A program made the translations under genes and the position numbers. Below, one piece after another: positions 1 through 11,209 of a stretch of DNA of 64,000 nucleotides (its first letter is position 1; each line of letters opens with the position of its first letter). The stretch comes from Candidatus Hydrogenedentota bacterium (GTDB lineage Bacteria > Hydrogenedentota > Hydrogenedentia > Hydrogenedentales > CAILVY01): positions 1 through 64,000 of the forward strand of contig JAKQOG010000010.1 in NCBI GenBank assembly GCA_029565395.1. Reading direction: 5' to 3'. Under the pieces are notes generated by a model. It was not told the DNA's origin. It saw nothing but the letters and a program-made list of their open reading frames with translations, and searched no databases.

Positions 1-79
1 TCTGCGTTGTTTACGCGCGGCCCGTACCTAGCGTGGTGGTTACCAGCGCCTGGGTTTCGCCGCGCGTAAACAACGCAGA
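1..79. repeat. 21-bp terminal inverted repeat, probable fold-back at contig end
   Basis: Bases 1-21 are the exact reverse complement of 59-79, with a 37-base spacer. The right copy is genuine pnp coding sequence (SALFTRG region). The left copy replaces what should be the continuation of pnp and creates an immediate stop. This is the usual appearance of a fold-back chimera at an assembly end. Confidence 0.85.
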
Positions 80-1102
80 ACCGTGCGCACGAGGCAACAC
101 GCTTACTTCAATGGTAATCGGGCGGATTTCGTCCAGGCCACGCCCGTCAATGCGGCGGTTCGTTTTGATGACCCGGGTGCGGAGCAGCCGCTTTTCCAAA
201 TCATCCAACGCTGAAAATACAAAACTTTCCTTTTCCGCGAAAGTCTCTTCGCCATACCGCCCCAGCAGGGTTTCAAGCACTTCTTCCTTCAGCCCTACAA
301 TCGCGTCATGACGCGCTTGCTTGCTGATAATGGACAGCGCTTCGTCCATGCGCGTGGCGGCAAGCGATTCTACATCCGCAGTGACTTGTGGATCGGACTT
401 CGGAGGCTCCACAGGCATCTTTTCGACACCGCAACGCTTCCGAAGCTCTTCAATTGTGTCCACAATTTTCTTGATCTGCTCATGCCCGAATTCAAGGGCA
501 TCCAGCATCAGCGATTCCGGCACTTCGTATGCCTGGCCTTCCACCATGCAGATCGCATCACGCGTGCCCGCCATCACAATATTAATATCGCTGTCTTTTA
601 TATCATCGATCGCCGGATTCACTACGTATTGGCCATCAATACAGGCTACACGGACCGCGCCAATCGGTTCCAGCAACGGAATCTTCGAAATATGCAGCGC
701 GGCGGAGGCAGCGTTAATGGACAGCACATCCGGGTCGTGTACATTGTCCGCCGACAACACGGTCTGGCAGACCTGCACCTCGTTATAAAAGGTTTTCGGA
801 AACAGCGGCCGCAACGGGCGGTCCGTCAACCGGCAGACAAGGATCTCGCGCTCGGACGGACGCGATTCGCGCCGGAAGAAGTTTCCGGGAATCTGGCCGA
901 CCGAGTAAAACTTCTCACGGTAATCCACCGTGAGCGGGAAAAAGTCCTGGCCAGGTTTGGCCTCGGAATCGGTGCACACGGCGGACAATACCATGGTATC
1001 GCCGCAGCGGCAGATAACCGCGCCGTGCGCCTGCTTGGCGATTCGGCCGGTCTCAAATACGATTTCATCTGTGCCTATCAGCACGGAGAGTCGTTCCATC
1101 AT
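11..1102 (-). CDS. pnp: Polynucleotide phosphorylase, N-terminal half (cut by contig end)
   Basis: PNPase degrades RNA phosphorolytically from the 3' end and is part of the RNA degradosome in many bacteria. The 363 residues match the first RNase PH domain ([21 protein letters not shown] near residues 60-80), the helical linker, and the beginning of the second RNase PH domain ([14 protein letters not shown], then [21 protein letters not shown]). Full PNPases are about 700 residues, so the second half with the KH and S1 domains is missing. The stop at 11-13 is probably not real, because bases 1-21 are an inverted copy of 59-79 and the last two residues lie in that copy. The start ATG at 1102 has a GGGGAG about 10 bases upstream. 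It follows rpsO, the usual order. Identity is certain; the 3' end is artificial. Confidence 0.95.
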   Translation of the reverse strand: MMERLSVLIGTDEIVFETGRIAKQAHGAVICRCGDTMVLSAVCTDSEAKPGQDFFPLTVDYREKFYSVGQIPGNFFRRESRPSEREILVCRLTDRPLRPLFPKTFYNEVQVCQTVLSADNVHDPDVLSINAASAALHISKIPLLEPIGAVRVACIDGQYVVNPAIDDIKDSDINIVMAGTRDAICMVEGQAYEVPESLMLDALEFGHEQIKKIVDTIEELRKRCGVEKMPVEPPKSDPQVTADVESLAATRMDEALSIISKQARHDAIVGLKEEVLETLLGRYGEETFAEKESFVFSALDDLEKRLLRTRVIKTNRRIDGRGLDEIRPITIEVSVLPRAHGSALFTRGETQALVTTTLGTGRA

Positions 1103-1207
1103 TTCTCTTACACTCCCCTGGGAATGGAACGGCTCTCAATTCGTTCCACATCCTTCATGGTTGTTCTTAATTCTTTCATCATTCAAAAGTTGTCGGCCCT
1201 AAAGGAG

Positions 1208-1229
1208 CGGGGCGGCTTACGCCGCCCCG
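1208..1229 (-). terminator. GC-rich hairpin between rpsO and pnp
   Basis: A 9-bp perfect stem (1208-1216 with 1221-1229) closes a 4-base loop, seven bases past the rpsO stop. On the minus strand it is followed by CTCCTTT, a weak T-tract. In E. coli the rpsO-pnp gap also holds a partial terminator and an RNase III site. A similar attenuating or processing role here is inference. Confidence 0.6.
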
Positions 1230-1235
1230 GCTTCA

Positions 1236-1505
1236 CTATTTTCTCAGGCCTAGCTCGTTAATAATCGCGCGGTAACGTTCCACATTCACCCGCCGCAGGT
1301 AATTCAGCAAATTGCGGCGTTGTCCCACCATCCGGAGCAGCCCGCGCCGTCCCGCAAAGTCCTTCTGATGAACCTTGAAGTGCTCCGTGAGTTGGTTGAT
1401 CCGTTCGGTTAGCAGCGCAACCTGGACTTCCGCAGAGCCGGTGTCCGTCTCGCCTTTCCCGAACTTCTTAATGATACTTTCTTTCTGGTCTTTCTTCAGT
1501 GGCAT
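1236..1505 (-). CDS. rpsO: 30S ribosomal protein S15
   Basis: S15 is a primary 16S rRNA-binding protein of the small-subunit platform. The product is 89 residues, the standard length, and carries the family blocks [21 protein letters not shown] and [17 protein letters not shown]. An AGAGGA Shine-Dalgarno sequence lies 8 bases before the ATG. It sits 92 bases after pgk and directly before pnp on the same strand. Many bacteria autoregulate rpsO translation through its leader, but no diagnostic pseudoknot was worked out here. There is no competing interpretation. Confidence 0.98.
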   Translation of the reverse strand: MPLKKDQKESIIKKFGKGETDTGSAEVQVALLTERINQLTEHFKVHQKDFAGRRGLLRMVGQRRNLLNYLRRVNVERYRAIINELGLRK

Positions 1506-1597
1506 ACTTTTTTCCTCTGGTTATTCACCCGCAGCCCAGTCCGCCGCCCACTGTAAGCGCGCGGCCGAGCCGTGGGTAATGTTTAATAATTAAATTG

Positions 1598-2842
1598 TCA
1601 ACCTTTGCAGCCGCAGCAACAACCGCCGCGCTCCGGCTTGTCCGTCAACGCCGCCAATCCCGGAAGAATCTTGCCTTCCAGCATTTCCAGCGCTGCGCCG
1701 CCGCCCGTGGACACGTGCGACATCTTGTCGGTCAGCTTGAATTTTTTCACCGCACTCGCGGAGTCGCCGCCGCCGATTACGCTCACTACATTGCTGTTGG
1801 CGAGTGTTTCGGCGATGGCCTGCGAACCCTTGGCGAAGTTTGGCATCTCAAATGCGCCCACCGGCCCGTTCCAGACCACCGTTTTCGCCTTACGAATGGC
1901 TTCGCAATAGGCTTCCGCAGCCTTCGGGCCGATATCCAGGCCCATCCAGCCCTTCTCCATCCCATCCGCCGGCACAATCTTGATGTTGGCGTCATTATCG
2001 AATTTATCCGCCACCACAACGTCTTCCGGAAGCAGAAGGGATACACCCTTTTCCTTGGCTTTTTCTAGTGCCTTCTTTGCCACCTCGATGCCTTTTTCAT
2101 CCAGCAGCGAATCGCCAATTTCCAATCCCTGTGCCTTCATAAAGGTGAACATCATCGCACCGCCGATCAGCAGGCTATCCACCAGATTCAGGAGATTGTC
2201 GATAATGAGGATTTTGTCCTCTACTTTTTTACCGCCGAGGATTGCCACCAGGGGCCGCTCCGGGTTTTCCAGAACCTTCAGAAAATAATCCATTTCCTTC
2301 GCCACCAGGAAACCGGCCGCACACGGGGACATAAACTTGCAGACACCTTCCGTGGAGGCATGCGCGCGGTGCACCGTGCCAAACGCATCACTTACATACA
2401 CGTCGCCCAGCTTCGCCAACTGCGCACTGAGCTCCGGATCGTTCTTTTCTTCGCCTTTTTCAAAGCGGGTATTTTCCAGCAGGATAATGTCGCCCGGCTG
2501 CATCGCGGCCACCGCTGCTTCCACCTCCAGCCCCACCACATGGTCCAGCTTCTTGACATTCCCGCCCACCAGCGCGCGCAGGCAGTCCGCCACCGGGTCC
2601 ATCTTCAGCTTGTTCAAGCCTTCCATGTCACCGGCTTTGATAAAGTCCTTCGGACGGCCCAGATGCGACATCAAAATCAACTTGCCGCCTTTTTCGCGGA
2701 CGTAGTTGATGCTTTTCAACGCCGCGCGAATGCGCTTATCATCGCTGACACTGCCATCCGGGTTCTGCGGCACGTTGAAATCCACGCGCATCAACACGCG
2801 CTTACCCGCCAGATCGAGGTCTTCTATGCTCAGCTTGTTCAT
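1598..2842 (-). CDS. pgk: Phosphoglycerate kinase
   Basis: This cytosolic glycolytic enzyme transfers phosphate from 1,3-bisphosphoglycerate to ADP. The 414 residues begin with the conserved GKRVLMRVDFNVP block and contain the LMSHLGRP substrate loop, and near the end the nucleotide-binding GGGDSASAVKKF followed by VSTGGGAALEMLEG. AAGGA is spaced 7 bases from the ATG. The stop of gap is 25 bases upstream, so the two are very likely co-transcribed, a common arrangement. The protein is slightly longer than usual and ends in an unusual tail, ERGGCCCGCKG, with four cysteines beyond the conserved fold. Confidence 0.98.
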   Translation of the reverse strand: MNKLSIEDLDLAGKRVLMRVDFNVPQNPDGSVSDDKRIRAALKSINYVREKGGKLILMSHLGRPKDFIKAGDMEGLNKLKMDPVADCLRALVGGNVKKLDHVVGLEVEAAVAAMQPGDIILLENTRFEKGEEKNDPELSAQLAKLGDVYVSDAFGTVHRAHASTEGVCKFMSPCAAGFLVAKEMDYFLKVLENPERPLVAILGGKKVEDKILIIDNLLNLVDSLLIGGAMMFTFMKAQGLEIGDSLLDEKGIEVAKKALEKAKEKGVSLLLPEDVVVADKFDNDANIKIVPADGMEKGWMGLDIGPKAAEAYCEAIRKAKTVVWNGPVGAFEMPNFAKGSQAIAETLANSNVVSVIGGGDSASAVKKFKLTDKMSHVSTGGGAALEMLEGKILPGLAALTDKPERGGCCCGCKG

Positions 2843-2867
2843 GGCTTGTTCCTTGCCAGCCGCCGCA

Positions 2868-4342
<1,475 letters not shown>

Positions 4343-5665
4343 ATGGCTAAGAAAAAGGAATTTTCACGCCGGGATTTCTTGCGGAGGAGCGCAGCGGTCA
4401 CTGCGGGCGCCGTGGCCTTTCCGTATATTATCCCTGCGCGCGCATTGGGCGCGGAAAGTGCGGTTGCGCCGAGCAACCGCATTGTAATGGCATCCATTGG
4501 CACTGGCGGTCAGGGCACCTATGACATGAAGGCGCTGATGAGCGTTCCGGATGTGCAGATGGTAGCGGTGTGCGATGTGGATTCGAACCACCGTGCGAAT
4601 GCGAAGAATGTCGTGGAAGAGTTTTACGCGGGCAAGAATGACGCGTCGTTCAAGGGCTGTGCGGCATACAATGATTTCCGCGAGGTGCTGGCGCGCGATG
4701 ATATTGACGCGGTGATGATTGCAACACCGGATCACTGGCATCCTATTATCAGTGTGGCGGCGTGCAAGGCAGGCAAGGATATTTACTGTGAGAAGCCACT
4801 GGCGAACTCGATTCCGGAAGGACGCGCGGTGGTGGATGCGGTTCGGAAGTACCGGAGGGTATTTCAGACGGGAAGTCATGAGCGGTCGCGGGATAATGCG
4901 CGGTATGCGTGCGAACTGGTGCGGAACGGACGGATCGGCAAGCTGCACACGATTCAGGTAAACATGCCGATTGACAATCATTACCCGGTGGGTCCGCAGC
5001 CGGTAATGCCGGTGCCGGAAGGCTTTGACTACAACATGTGGCTTGGGCCCGCGCCCCTGGAACCCTATACGGAGAAGCGGTGCCATTTCTGGTTCCGGTA
5101 CATTCTGGATTACAGCGGCGGCGAGATGACGGACCGCGGCGCGCACATTCTTGACCTTGCGCAGTTGGGCAATGGGACGGATGACACGTTCCCGACGGCG
5201 GTGGAGGGCACGGGCTGGTTCCCCGAAGACGGGCTGTTTAATACGGCAATGAGCTACCGGTATCAGTTCGAATACGCGAATGGCGTGAAGCTGATCGGTG
5301 AAAGCAAGGGCGAACGCGGTGTGAAGTTTATCGGCACGGACGGATGGATCTTCATTCACGTGCATGGCGGGAACCTGGAGGCGGAACCCGCGTCATTGCT
5401 GAAAGAAGTGATTGGCCCGAATGAATTACACCTGGGCCGGAGCCGCGGGCATCATCTTGATTTTATCGAGAACGTGAAGTCGCGCGGGGAATGCAAAGCG
5501 CCGGTGGAAGTGGGATTCCACACGGCGTCAATGTGCCACATGGCGAATGTCGCGATGCGTCTGGGCCGCAAACTGAATTGGGACCCGGCCAAAGAAATGT
5601 TTATCAATGATGACGAAGCCAACCGCATGATGGCGCCGTCACAGCGCAGCCCGTGGCACGTCTAA
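4343..5665 (+). CDS. Tat-exported Gfo/Idh/MocA family oxidoreductase
   Basis: This is a predicted NAD(P)-dependent sugar or polyol oxidoreductase of 440 residues. A twin-arginine signal (SRRDFLRRSAAVTAGAVAFPYIIPARALGAE) occupies the first 40 or so residues. The Rossmann fold follows with IGTGGQGTYD near residue 53, the family EKP motif in YCEKPLANS near 150, and the catalytic-region GGEMTDRGAHILDLAQL near 250. Export through Tat fits a protein that folds around its cofactor before secretion. Such exported members are abundant in Planctomycetes, Verrucomicrobia and relatives. The substrate cannot be told. The next gene starts 17 bases after the stop, so they may form an operon. Confidence 0.92.
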   Translation: MAKKKEFSRRDFLRRSAAVTAGAVAFPYIIPARALGAESAVAPSNRIVMASIGTGGQGTYDMKALMSVPDVQMVAVCDVDSNHRANAKNVVEEFYAGKNDASFKGCAAYNDFREVLARDDIDAVMIATPDHWHPIISVAACKAGKDIYCEKPLANSIPEGRAVVDAVRKYRRVFQTGSHERSRDNARYACELVRNGRIGKLHTIQVNMPIDNHYPVGPQPVMPVPEGFDYNMWLGPAPLEPYTEKRCHFWFRYILDYSGGEMTDRGAHILDLAQLGNGTDDTFPTAVEGTGWFPEDGLFNTAMSYRYQFEYANGVKLIGESKGERGVKFIGTDGWIFIHVHGGNLEAEPASLLKEVIGPNELHLGRSRGHHLDFIENVKSRGECKAPVEVGFHTASMCHMANVAMRLGRKLNWDPAKEMFINDDEANRMMAPSQRSPWHV

Positions 5666-5682
5666 GAGAAAGGATGACCGCT

Positions 5683-8199
5683 ATGAAACGGATACTTGTA
5701 CTTTTGCTGGCGCTGAGCATGGGCGTGGCGTGGGCGCAGGCCCCCATGGACCTGGATCAGGCGCTGGATTATTTGTCGAAGTATGAATTTGGCCAGAGCC
5801 GCGCTCCGCTGGAAGTAGTGGTGAAGGCGGTGCGCGATGCAAATGCGGACACCGCATTGAAACAGAAACTGGAAGCGCGTTTTTCTGAACTCTTAATCAG
5901 CGGCGCGCCATTGGATGCAAAACGGTTCATTGGGCGCGAGTTGGCGGTGATGGGCACGGCGGCATCCGTGCCGGCGCTGACTGGATTGCTGTCGGATGCG
6001 AATACGGCGGATTTTGCGCTGCGCGCACTGGAAGGCATCCCGGGCGCGGAAGCGCAAGCGGCATTACAGGACGCGGCGAAATCGCTTCCGGACACAATGA
6101 AACTGGGCGCGATTACGGAACTGGGCCGCAGGGGTAATCCCGAGGCGGTTCCAGTGCTTGCGGAGCTACTAAAGTCGGCCGATGGCGCAGTGGCGCTGGC
6201 AGCCGCATACGCGTTGGGCCGGATTGGGGGGGATACGGCATGTGAAACGTTGCACGGGGCATTGCCGAATGCCGCACCAGAATTGAAAAATGCGCTGCTA
6301 GACGGCTGCCTGAATTGTGCAGCGGCGGCCGAAGGAGAAAAAGGTGTTGCCCTTTACAATGAACTGGCGGCCGAAGGCCAGCCGGGGCATGTCCGCGCGG
6401 CGGCCTTGGCCGGTCTGATTAAAGCCGATCCCTCCGGGGCGCAAAATCGCGTTGTGGCCGCCCTGAGCGATCCGGATGCGGAATTGGTTCGTGTGGCGGC
6501 GGGGTTTGTGCGCGATCAAAACACACTGCCAGGCATATCCGCCACCCGTGCCGTGGCGGGATTGCTGGACAAAGCGGATGCCGCCAAGAAGATCATGCTG
6601 CTGGACGCCCTGGCGGATCGTGGTGACAGCGCGGCCGGACCCGCCGTAATCAAAGTGGCTGAAGATGTGGATCCCGCGGTGAGCCTGGCCGCGATTAGGG
6701 CACTGGGACGCGTCGGCAATGCTTCCTGCACGGAATCTTTACTGACAAAAGCTTTGAATACGGAATCCGAAATCCGCCGTACGGCCCGGACCAGCTTGAG
6801 TACGCTTCCAGGCAATGGGGTGGATGCGGAACTGGTGCGCCTTGCCAGGAAAGGCAAAGCTGATGCGCGCGTTGAAGCCGTCCGCGCATTAACGGATCGG
6901 CGCGCCACCGGAATGAAGCGCGATCTGCTGAGCATGGCGGGCGATTCCGAAGTGCAAGGCGAAGTATTCAAAGCAATGCAGGCGATGGGCGATGCAAAGG
7001 ATTTACCTGCGCTCTTCGCTCTTCTGGAGAAAGCAAAAGACCAGGCGGGCCGCGAGCCCGTGGAAGGCGCGATTGGTGCGATTTGCATGCGGTTCGTGAA
7101 AGAAGACGAACGCGCGGACGCTGTGCTGGACAAATTGAAATCGGTCTCCAACCCCGATCTTAAAGCATCCTATTTGCGCATTCTGGGCGGAATCCCGGCG
7201 GCAGCATCGTTAGATGCCTTGCGTAAGGCCGCGCAGGATAGTGATCCGGCCCTTCGCATCACCGCTATAGCGAAACTGGGCAATTGGCCGGATGCGGCTC
7301 CGCTGGAAGATCTCAAGGGCATTGCGGCGGCGCCGAAATCGGAGGAAGAACGCGGAGCGGCCTTGAAGGGCTATATTCGGTTACTGCGGATGGCGAACAA
7401 TCGTCCCATGGCGGAGTTGGTGGCGCGATATGCGGAAATTTTCACGTTGGCGAAAAATGACAGCGAGCGAAAAGCCGCCTTATCGGGCTTGGCAGGGGTG
7501 CCTTCGTTGAAAGCACTGGAAATGGCGCAACAACAGCAAGCGGACGCGGCGGTCGCAGGCGAAGCGGGCAATGCCGCGCTAAAAATCGCCCAAGCTATCA
7601 GCGGGGTTTATCCCGACAAGGCCAAGGCAGTCGCGGAACCCATGCTGAAGCCAGACACAACGGAACCGTTGAAGAAAGCCGCGGATGGCATCATGAAGAC
7701 GCTGGGCGGTTTTGAGGACTATGTAACGGCATGGGAGGTGTCTGGCCCCTATTCGGAGGAAGGCGTCACAGCGACCAAACTCTTCGACACGGCGTATCCT
7801 CCGGAAAAGGGCGAAGGCGTGTGGCAGATCATGCCGATGGGCACGGATATTGAGCATACACCGGCATTTGTGGCCAACTTGGGCGCTTTTGCGCCAGGCC
7901 GGGAATGCGTGGCCTACTTGCGCTCCATGATTACGTCGCCCAAGGCGCAGGCGGCTTCGCTGGAACTGGGCTCGAACGACGGCGTGAAGGTGTGGCTGAA
8001 CGGCGAACTGGTCCATAGCTTGAATAAGGGCCGCATTCTGACGCCCGCCGAGGATAAAATCGCGGTGCAATTGAAGGAAGGGGCGAATACCCTTCTAGTC
8101 GCGGTGTATCAGCAAGGTGGCGATTGGGGCGCCTGTGCGCGGTTCCGTCAACCCGACGGCAATCCCCTGCCTGAAGTGAAAGGCTCCATATCGGAGTAA
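5683..8199 (+). CDS. Secreted HEAT-repeat protein with C-terminal beta-sandwich domain
   Basis: The 838-residue protein starts with a clear signal peptide (MKRILVLLLALSMGVAWAQ). The ATG at 5683 was chosen over upstream ones because AAAGGA lies 9 bases before it and the signal peptide begins there. Residues from about 60 to 660 are a long alpha-helical array of HEAT-like repeats (recurrent A-ALGRIG, AALAGL and AVRALTD patterns). From about residue 680 (AWEVSGPYSEEG) to the end is a beta-sandwich of the kind found beside glycosidases and esterases, with NDGVKVWLNGELVH and NTLLVAVYQQGGDWG. It follows a Tat oxidoreductase, suggesting extracytoplasmic carbohydrate work, but the exact function is unknown. 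Confidence 0.85.
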   Translation: MKRILVLLLALSMGVAWAQAPMDLDQALDYLSKYEFGQSRAPLEVVVKAVRDANADTALKQKLEARFSELLISGAPLDAKRFIGRELAVMGTAASVPALTGLLSDANTADFALRALEGIPGAEAQAALQDAAKSLPDTMKLGAITELGRRGNPEAVPVLAELLKSADGAVALAAAYALGRIGGDTACETLHGALPNAAPELKNALLDGCLNCAAAAEGEKGVALYNELAAEGQPGHVRAAALAGLIKADPSGAQNRVVAALSDPDAELVRVAAGFVRDQNTLPGISATRAVAGLLDKADAAKKIMLLDALADRGDSAAGPAVIKVAEDVDPAVSLAAIRALGRVGNASCTESLLTKALNTESEIRRTARTSLSTLPGNGVDAELVRLARKGKADARVEAVRALTDRRATGMKRDLLSMAGDSEVQGEVFKAMQAMGDAKDLPALFALLEKAKDQAGREPVEGAIGAICMRFVKEDERADAVLDKLKSVSNPDLKASYLRILGGIPAAASLDALRKAAQDSDPALRITAIAKLGNWPDAAPLEDLKGIAAAPKSEEERGAALKGYIRLLRMANNRPMAELVARYAEIFTLAKNDSERKAALSGLAGVPSLKALEMAQQQQADAAVAGEAGNAALKIAQAISGVYPDKAKAVAEPMLKPDTTEPLKKAADGIMKTLGGFEDYVTAWEVSGPYSEEGVTATKLFDTAYPPEKGEGVWQIMPMGTDIEHTPAFVANLGAFAPGRECVAYLRSMITSPKAQAASLELGSNDGVKVWLNGELVHSLNKGRILTPAEDKIAVQLKEGANTLLVAVYQQGGDWGACARFRQPDGNPLPEVKGSISE

Positions 8200-8215
8200 T
8201 TTTTGTGGTATAGTT

Positions 8216-8250
8216 ACAACGCCCGGTCCCCGGATCGGGCGTTGTTGTTA
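8216..8250 (+). terminator. Hairpin terminator after the HEAT-repeat gene
   Basis: A 10-bp stem (8216-8225 with 8236-8245) encloses a 10-base loop and is followed by TGTTATT. It sits 17 bases after the stop and ahead of the Shine-Dalgarno sequence of the acyl-CoA ligase gene. The T-tract is modest, so termination may be partial. Confidence 0.6.
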
Positions 8251-8266
8251 TTAAGGAAAGGCAAAA

Positions 8267-9934
8267 ATGCAGTTTTTCACGGAAACCGTCAGCGGCGTGC
8301 TTGAGCAGCAAGCGGAAGCGCACCCAAATCATGAATTTGAAGTGTATCCGGATCGGGATCTCCGGTTTACGTATGCGGAATTTAACGAGCGCGTTAACCG
8401 CCTTGCCAAAGGCATGCTGGCCATCGGGATCGGCCCGGGAGATCACGTGGGGATCTGGTCGAGGAATGTCCCGGACTGGCTTACGTTCTTCTTTGCCACC
8501 GCCCGGATTGGCGCCGTAATCGTAACGATCAACCCGGCCAATAAGCGGCACGAACTGGCCTATATCATGCGGCAGGCGGATTTAAAGGCGATTGCCATCA
8601 TAGACGAATTCCGCGACATCGATTACATCAGCACACTCTATGAACTTGTGCCCGAGTTGAAGCATCATGAACGCGGACGCCTTCGGTCAAATGAGTTTCC
8701 GAAACTGAACCATGTGATCTACATCGGGCAACGGAAACACCGGGGCATGTTCAGCAGCACCGAATTGCTCAATCTGGGCGAACACTGCGCCGAGGCCGAA
8801 TTGCTTGCCGCCAAGATTTCCATGAACAGCGATGACGTCGTGAACATGCAATATACATCCGGTACGACAGGATTCCCCAAGGGCGTGATGCTCACTCATC
8901 GGAATATTTTGAATAACGGGTTTTATATCGGGGAGCGGCAAAAATTCACGGACCGGGATCGTGTGTGCCTGCCGGTGCCCCTGTTTCACTGTTTCGGGAT
9001 CGTACTGGGCGTCATGGCCGCGTACACACATGGCGCAACATTGGTCATGTTGGAACAATTTGATCCGCTACTGGCACTGGCGGCAGTGCAAAAGGAAAAG
9101 TGTACCGCACTGTATGGCGTGCCTACGATGTTCATCGCGGAACTTGCCCACCCCATGTTTAAGATGTTCGATCTAACGTCGTTGCGGACGGGCATCATGG
9201 CGGGATCGCCATGCCCCATTGAAACCATGCGCCGCGTCATCAACGAAATGCATTGCTCGGAAATCACCATTGCCTATGGATTGACCGAGGCTTCGCCGGT
9301 CATCACGCAAACCAGCACCGATGAAACCATTGAACGGCGCGTCGGTACGGTGGGCACGGTGCTTCCTGACACCGAAGTGAAAATTATTGATCCCGAAACG
9401 AGCGAGACGCTGGGCGGCAATACGCCCGGCGAGCTTTGCTGCCGGGGGTATAATGTCATGAAAGGCTATTACAACATGCCGGAAGCCACCGCCCTCGCGA
9501 TTGACCCGGACGGCTGGCTCCACAGCGGCGATCTCGCCACGCGGGATGAGCATGGGTATTACCGCATTACCGGCCGCATCAAGGACATGATCATCCGGGG
9601 CGGTGAAAATATTTATCCCCGCGAGATCGAAGAATTGCTTTACACGATGCCCGGCATAAAGGATGTACAGGTGGTGGGCGTGCCGGATCAGCGGTTTGGT
9701 GAAGTCGTGGGCGCGTTTATTATTCTGCATGACGGCGTCGATGTTACGGAAGAGGACGTTCTTGATTTTTGTCAGACCCGCATCGCCCGGTTTAAAGTGC
9801 CTCGCTATGTTTTCTTTGTAAAGGAATTCCCCTCCACCACGAACGGCAAGATTCAAAAATTCAAGCTGCAAGCCCTGGCAAAGGAGAAATTGCATATCAC
9901 CGGGACGATATTTGAGGCGGAAAATGCGGGGTGA
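8267..9934 (+). CDS. Acyl-CoA synthetase (AMP-binding, ANL superfamily)
   Basis: This enzyme is predicted to activate a carboxylic acid, probably a medium- or long-chain fatty acid, to acyl-AMP and then to the CoA thioester. The 555 residues have the P-loop-like [18 protein letters not shown] near 196, the YGLTEASPV motif, [37 protein letters not shown] near 430-460, and the catalytic lysine in [11 protein letters not shown] near the C-terminus. AAGGAAAGG precedes the ATG. Length and motif order fit FadD/AcsM-type ligases. No beta-oxidation genes are adjacent, so substrate class is inferred only. Confidence 0.9.
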   Translation: MQFFTETVSGVLEQQAEAHPNHEFEVYPDRDLRFTYAEFNERVNRLAKGMLAIGIGPGDHVGIWSRNVPDWLTFFFATARIGAVIVTINPANKRHELAYIMRQADLKAIAIIDEFRDIDYISTLYELVPELKHHERGRLRSNEFPKLNHVIYIGQRKHRGMFSSTELLNLGEHCAEAELLAAKISMNSDDVVNMQYTSGTTGFPKGVMLTHRNILNNGFYIGERQKFTDRDRVCLPVPLFHCFGIVLGVMAAYTHGATLVMLEQFDPLLALAAVQKEKCTALYGVPTMFIAELAHPMFKMFDLTSLRTGIMAGSPCPIETMRRVINEMHCSEITIAYGLTEASPVITQTSTDETIERRVGTVGTVLPDTEVKIIDPETSETLGGNTPGELCCRGYNVMKGYYNMPEATALAIDPDGWLHSGDLATRDEHGYYRITGRIKDMIIRGGENIYPREIEELLYTMPGIKDVQVVGVPDQRFGEVVGAFIILHDGVDVTEEDVLDFCQTRIARFKVPRYVFFVKEFPSTTNGKIQKFKLQALAKEKLHITGTIFEAENAG

Positions 9935-9954
9935 TCCCGTAAAATTCCAGAATT

Positions 9955-9995
9955 GCCAAACCACTACCGTTTGGGGGGCGGTTTGGTGTATTTTA
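9955..9995 (+). terminator. Possible hairpin terminator after acyl-CoA ligase
   Basis: CCAAACC at 9956-9962 can pair with GGTTTGG at 9980-9986, or alternatively CCAAAC with GTTTGG at 9969-9974. The sequence continues into TGTATTTTAT. The stem is short and has competing folds. Confidence 0.35.
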
Positions 9996-10032
9996 TAAGG
10001 AAACTGAAGTATCACGACGGAAGGGATATGCC

Positions 10033-11034
10033 ATGACAATCAAAGTTGGAATTCTGGGACTGGGTATGATGGGCAAGGTTCATTTTGACACCTATGCAAA
10101 GCTCAAGGGCGCACGAGTGGAGGCGGTATGCGATTTGGACGCCAAGAAGCGCCAGGGCGATATCGGTCATGGCTTCGGTTCAATTGATTTGTCAAAACGT
10201 AAGATCTACACCGCAATGGAAGAATTGTTTGCGGATCCGTCGCTGGATGTAATCGACGTTTGCATGCCCACGTACCTTCACGCGAAGTGCAGCATTGCTG
10301 CGATGAAGGCGGGCAAGCATGTGATTTGCGAAAAACCGATGGCACGGACGTCGGCGGAGGCGCGGGAGATGATTGCAGCATCAAAAAAGATGAACCGGAA
10401 GCTGTTCATGGCGCAGTGCATCCGCTTCTGGCCGTCGTATGTGAAGGCCCGTGAGATTGTGTTGAGCGGGCAGTATGGCCGCGTGATGACCGCACGTTTT
10501 TGCCGCCTCAGCGGTCTGCCGAACTGGAGCTGGCAGAACTGGCTGCAAGACGCGGAGAAGAGCGGGCGCTGTTCATTGGATTTACACGTCCACGACGTGG
10601 ATTTCATTCAATACCTGTTCGGAAAACCGAAGTCGGTAATGAGCCGGACGGGTGGTTTGCGGAAGGGCTGTATGGACCACATCATTACGTCCTATGATTT
10701 TGGCAAGGATCAATTGATCACCGCCGAGGGGGCGTGGGAATATGCCTGGGGGTATCCGTTCAGCATGACCTTCTCCATCGCGATGGAAGGCGCCACCCTT
10801 GATATGACACATGATACAAAATTGACGCTGTATCCGATTAAAGGCAAGCCCAAGGACGTGAAGGTGTACGCGGGCGATGGTTATCATCATGAACTGGGGC
10901 ATTTTATCGAATGCATCCGCATGAACCGAGATTCCGATGTTGTATCACCGGAATCCGCCATGCACAGCGTGCGCATCATCGAAGCCGAGGAAGAATCCGC
11001 CCGCACCGGAAAAGCGGTGACGGTGAGATTTTGA
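10033..11034 (+). CDS. Gfo/Idh/MocA family oxidoreductase (cytosolic)
   Basis: This is a predicted NAD(P)-dependent dehydrogenase acting on a sugar, inositol or related polyol. In 333 residues, the Rossmann GILGLGMMGKVHFD motif is at the N-terminus, CEKPMARTSAEA lies near residue 100, and CSLDLHVHDVDFIQYLFG near 180 supplies the family histidine and aspartate. There is no signal peptide, unlike the exported relative at 4343. GGAAGGG is spaced 7 bases from the ATG. Substrate unknown. Confidence 0.9.
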   Translation: MTIKVGILGLGMMGKVHFDTYAKLKGARVEAVCDLDAKKRQGDIGHGFGSIDLSKRKIYTAMEELFADPSLDVIDVCMPTYLHAKCSIAAMKAGKHVICEKPMARTSAEAREMIAASKKMNRKLFMAQCIRFWPSYVKAREIVLSGQYGRVMTARFCRLSGLPNWSWQNWLQDAEKSGRCSLDLHVHDVDFIQYLFGKPKSVMSRTGGLRKGCMDHIITSYDFGKDQLITAEGAWEYAWGYPFSMTFSIAMEGATLDMTHDTKLTLYPIKGKPKDVKVYAGDGYHHELGHFIECIRMNRDSDVVSPESAMHSVRIIEAEEESARTGKAVTVRF

Positions 11035-11036
11035 AA

Positions 11037-11083
11037 TAGCCGCTAGCCGTTAGCCGCTAGCCATTAGCGGTCAGCTATCAGCC
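11037..11083. repeat. Degenerate 7-bp tandem repeat
   Basis: Two bases after the oxidoreductase stop, six to seven copies of a TAGCCGC-like heptamer run in tandem (TAGCCGC, TAGCCGT, TAGCCGC, TAGCCAT, TAGCGGT, CAGCTAT, CAGCC). The first four are closest. The unit length is not a multiple of three and lies outside any gene. Confidence 0.8.
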
Positions 11084-11209
11084 TAAAATAAGGTAGCTGG
11101 CCGTTTTACTTTGGCATGGGAAAGGATACGCGTGTCGCAATAATTCCAATTATCTCGAATATTTCCTTGTTTGATTTGTATCTTTAGTAGGTGTTGGAAG
11201 GGTAGTGTG

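Noticed and set aside
308-1261. 317-codon open frame on the plus strand over pnp
   Set aside because: It is antisense to pnp and rpsO and has no family resemblance; a shadow of real coding sequence.
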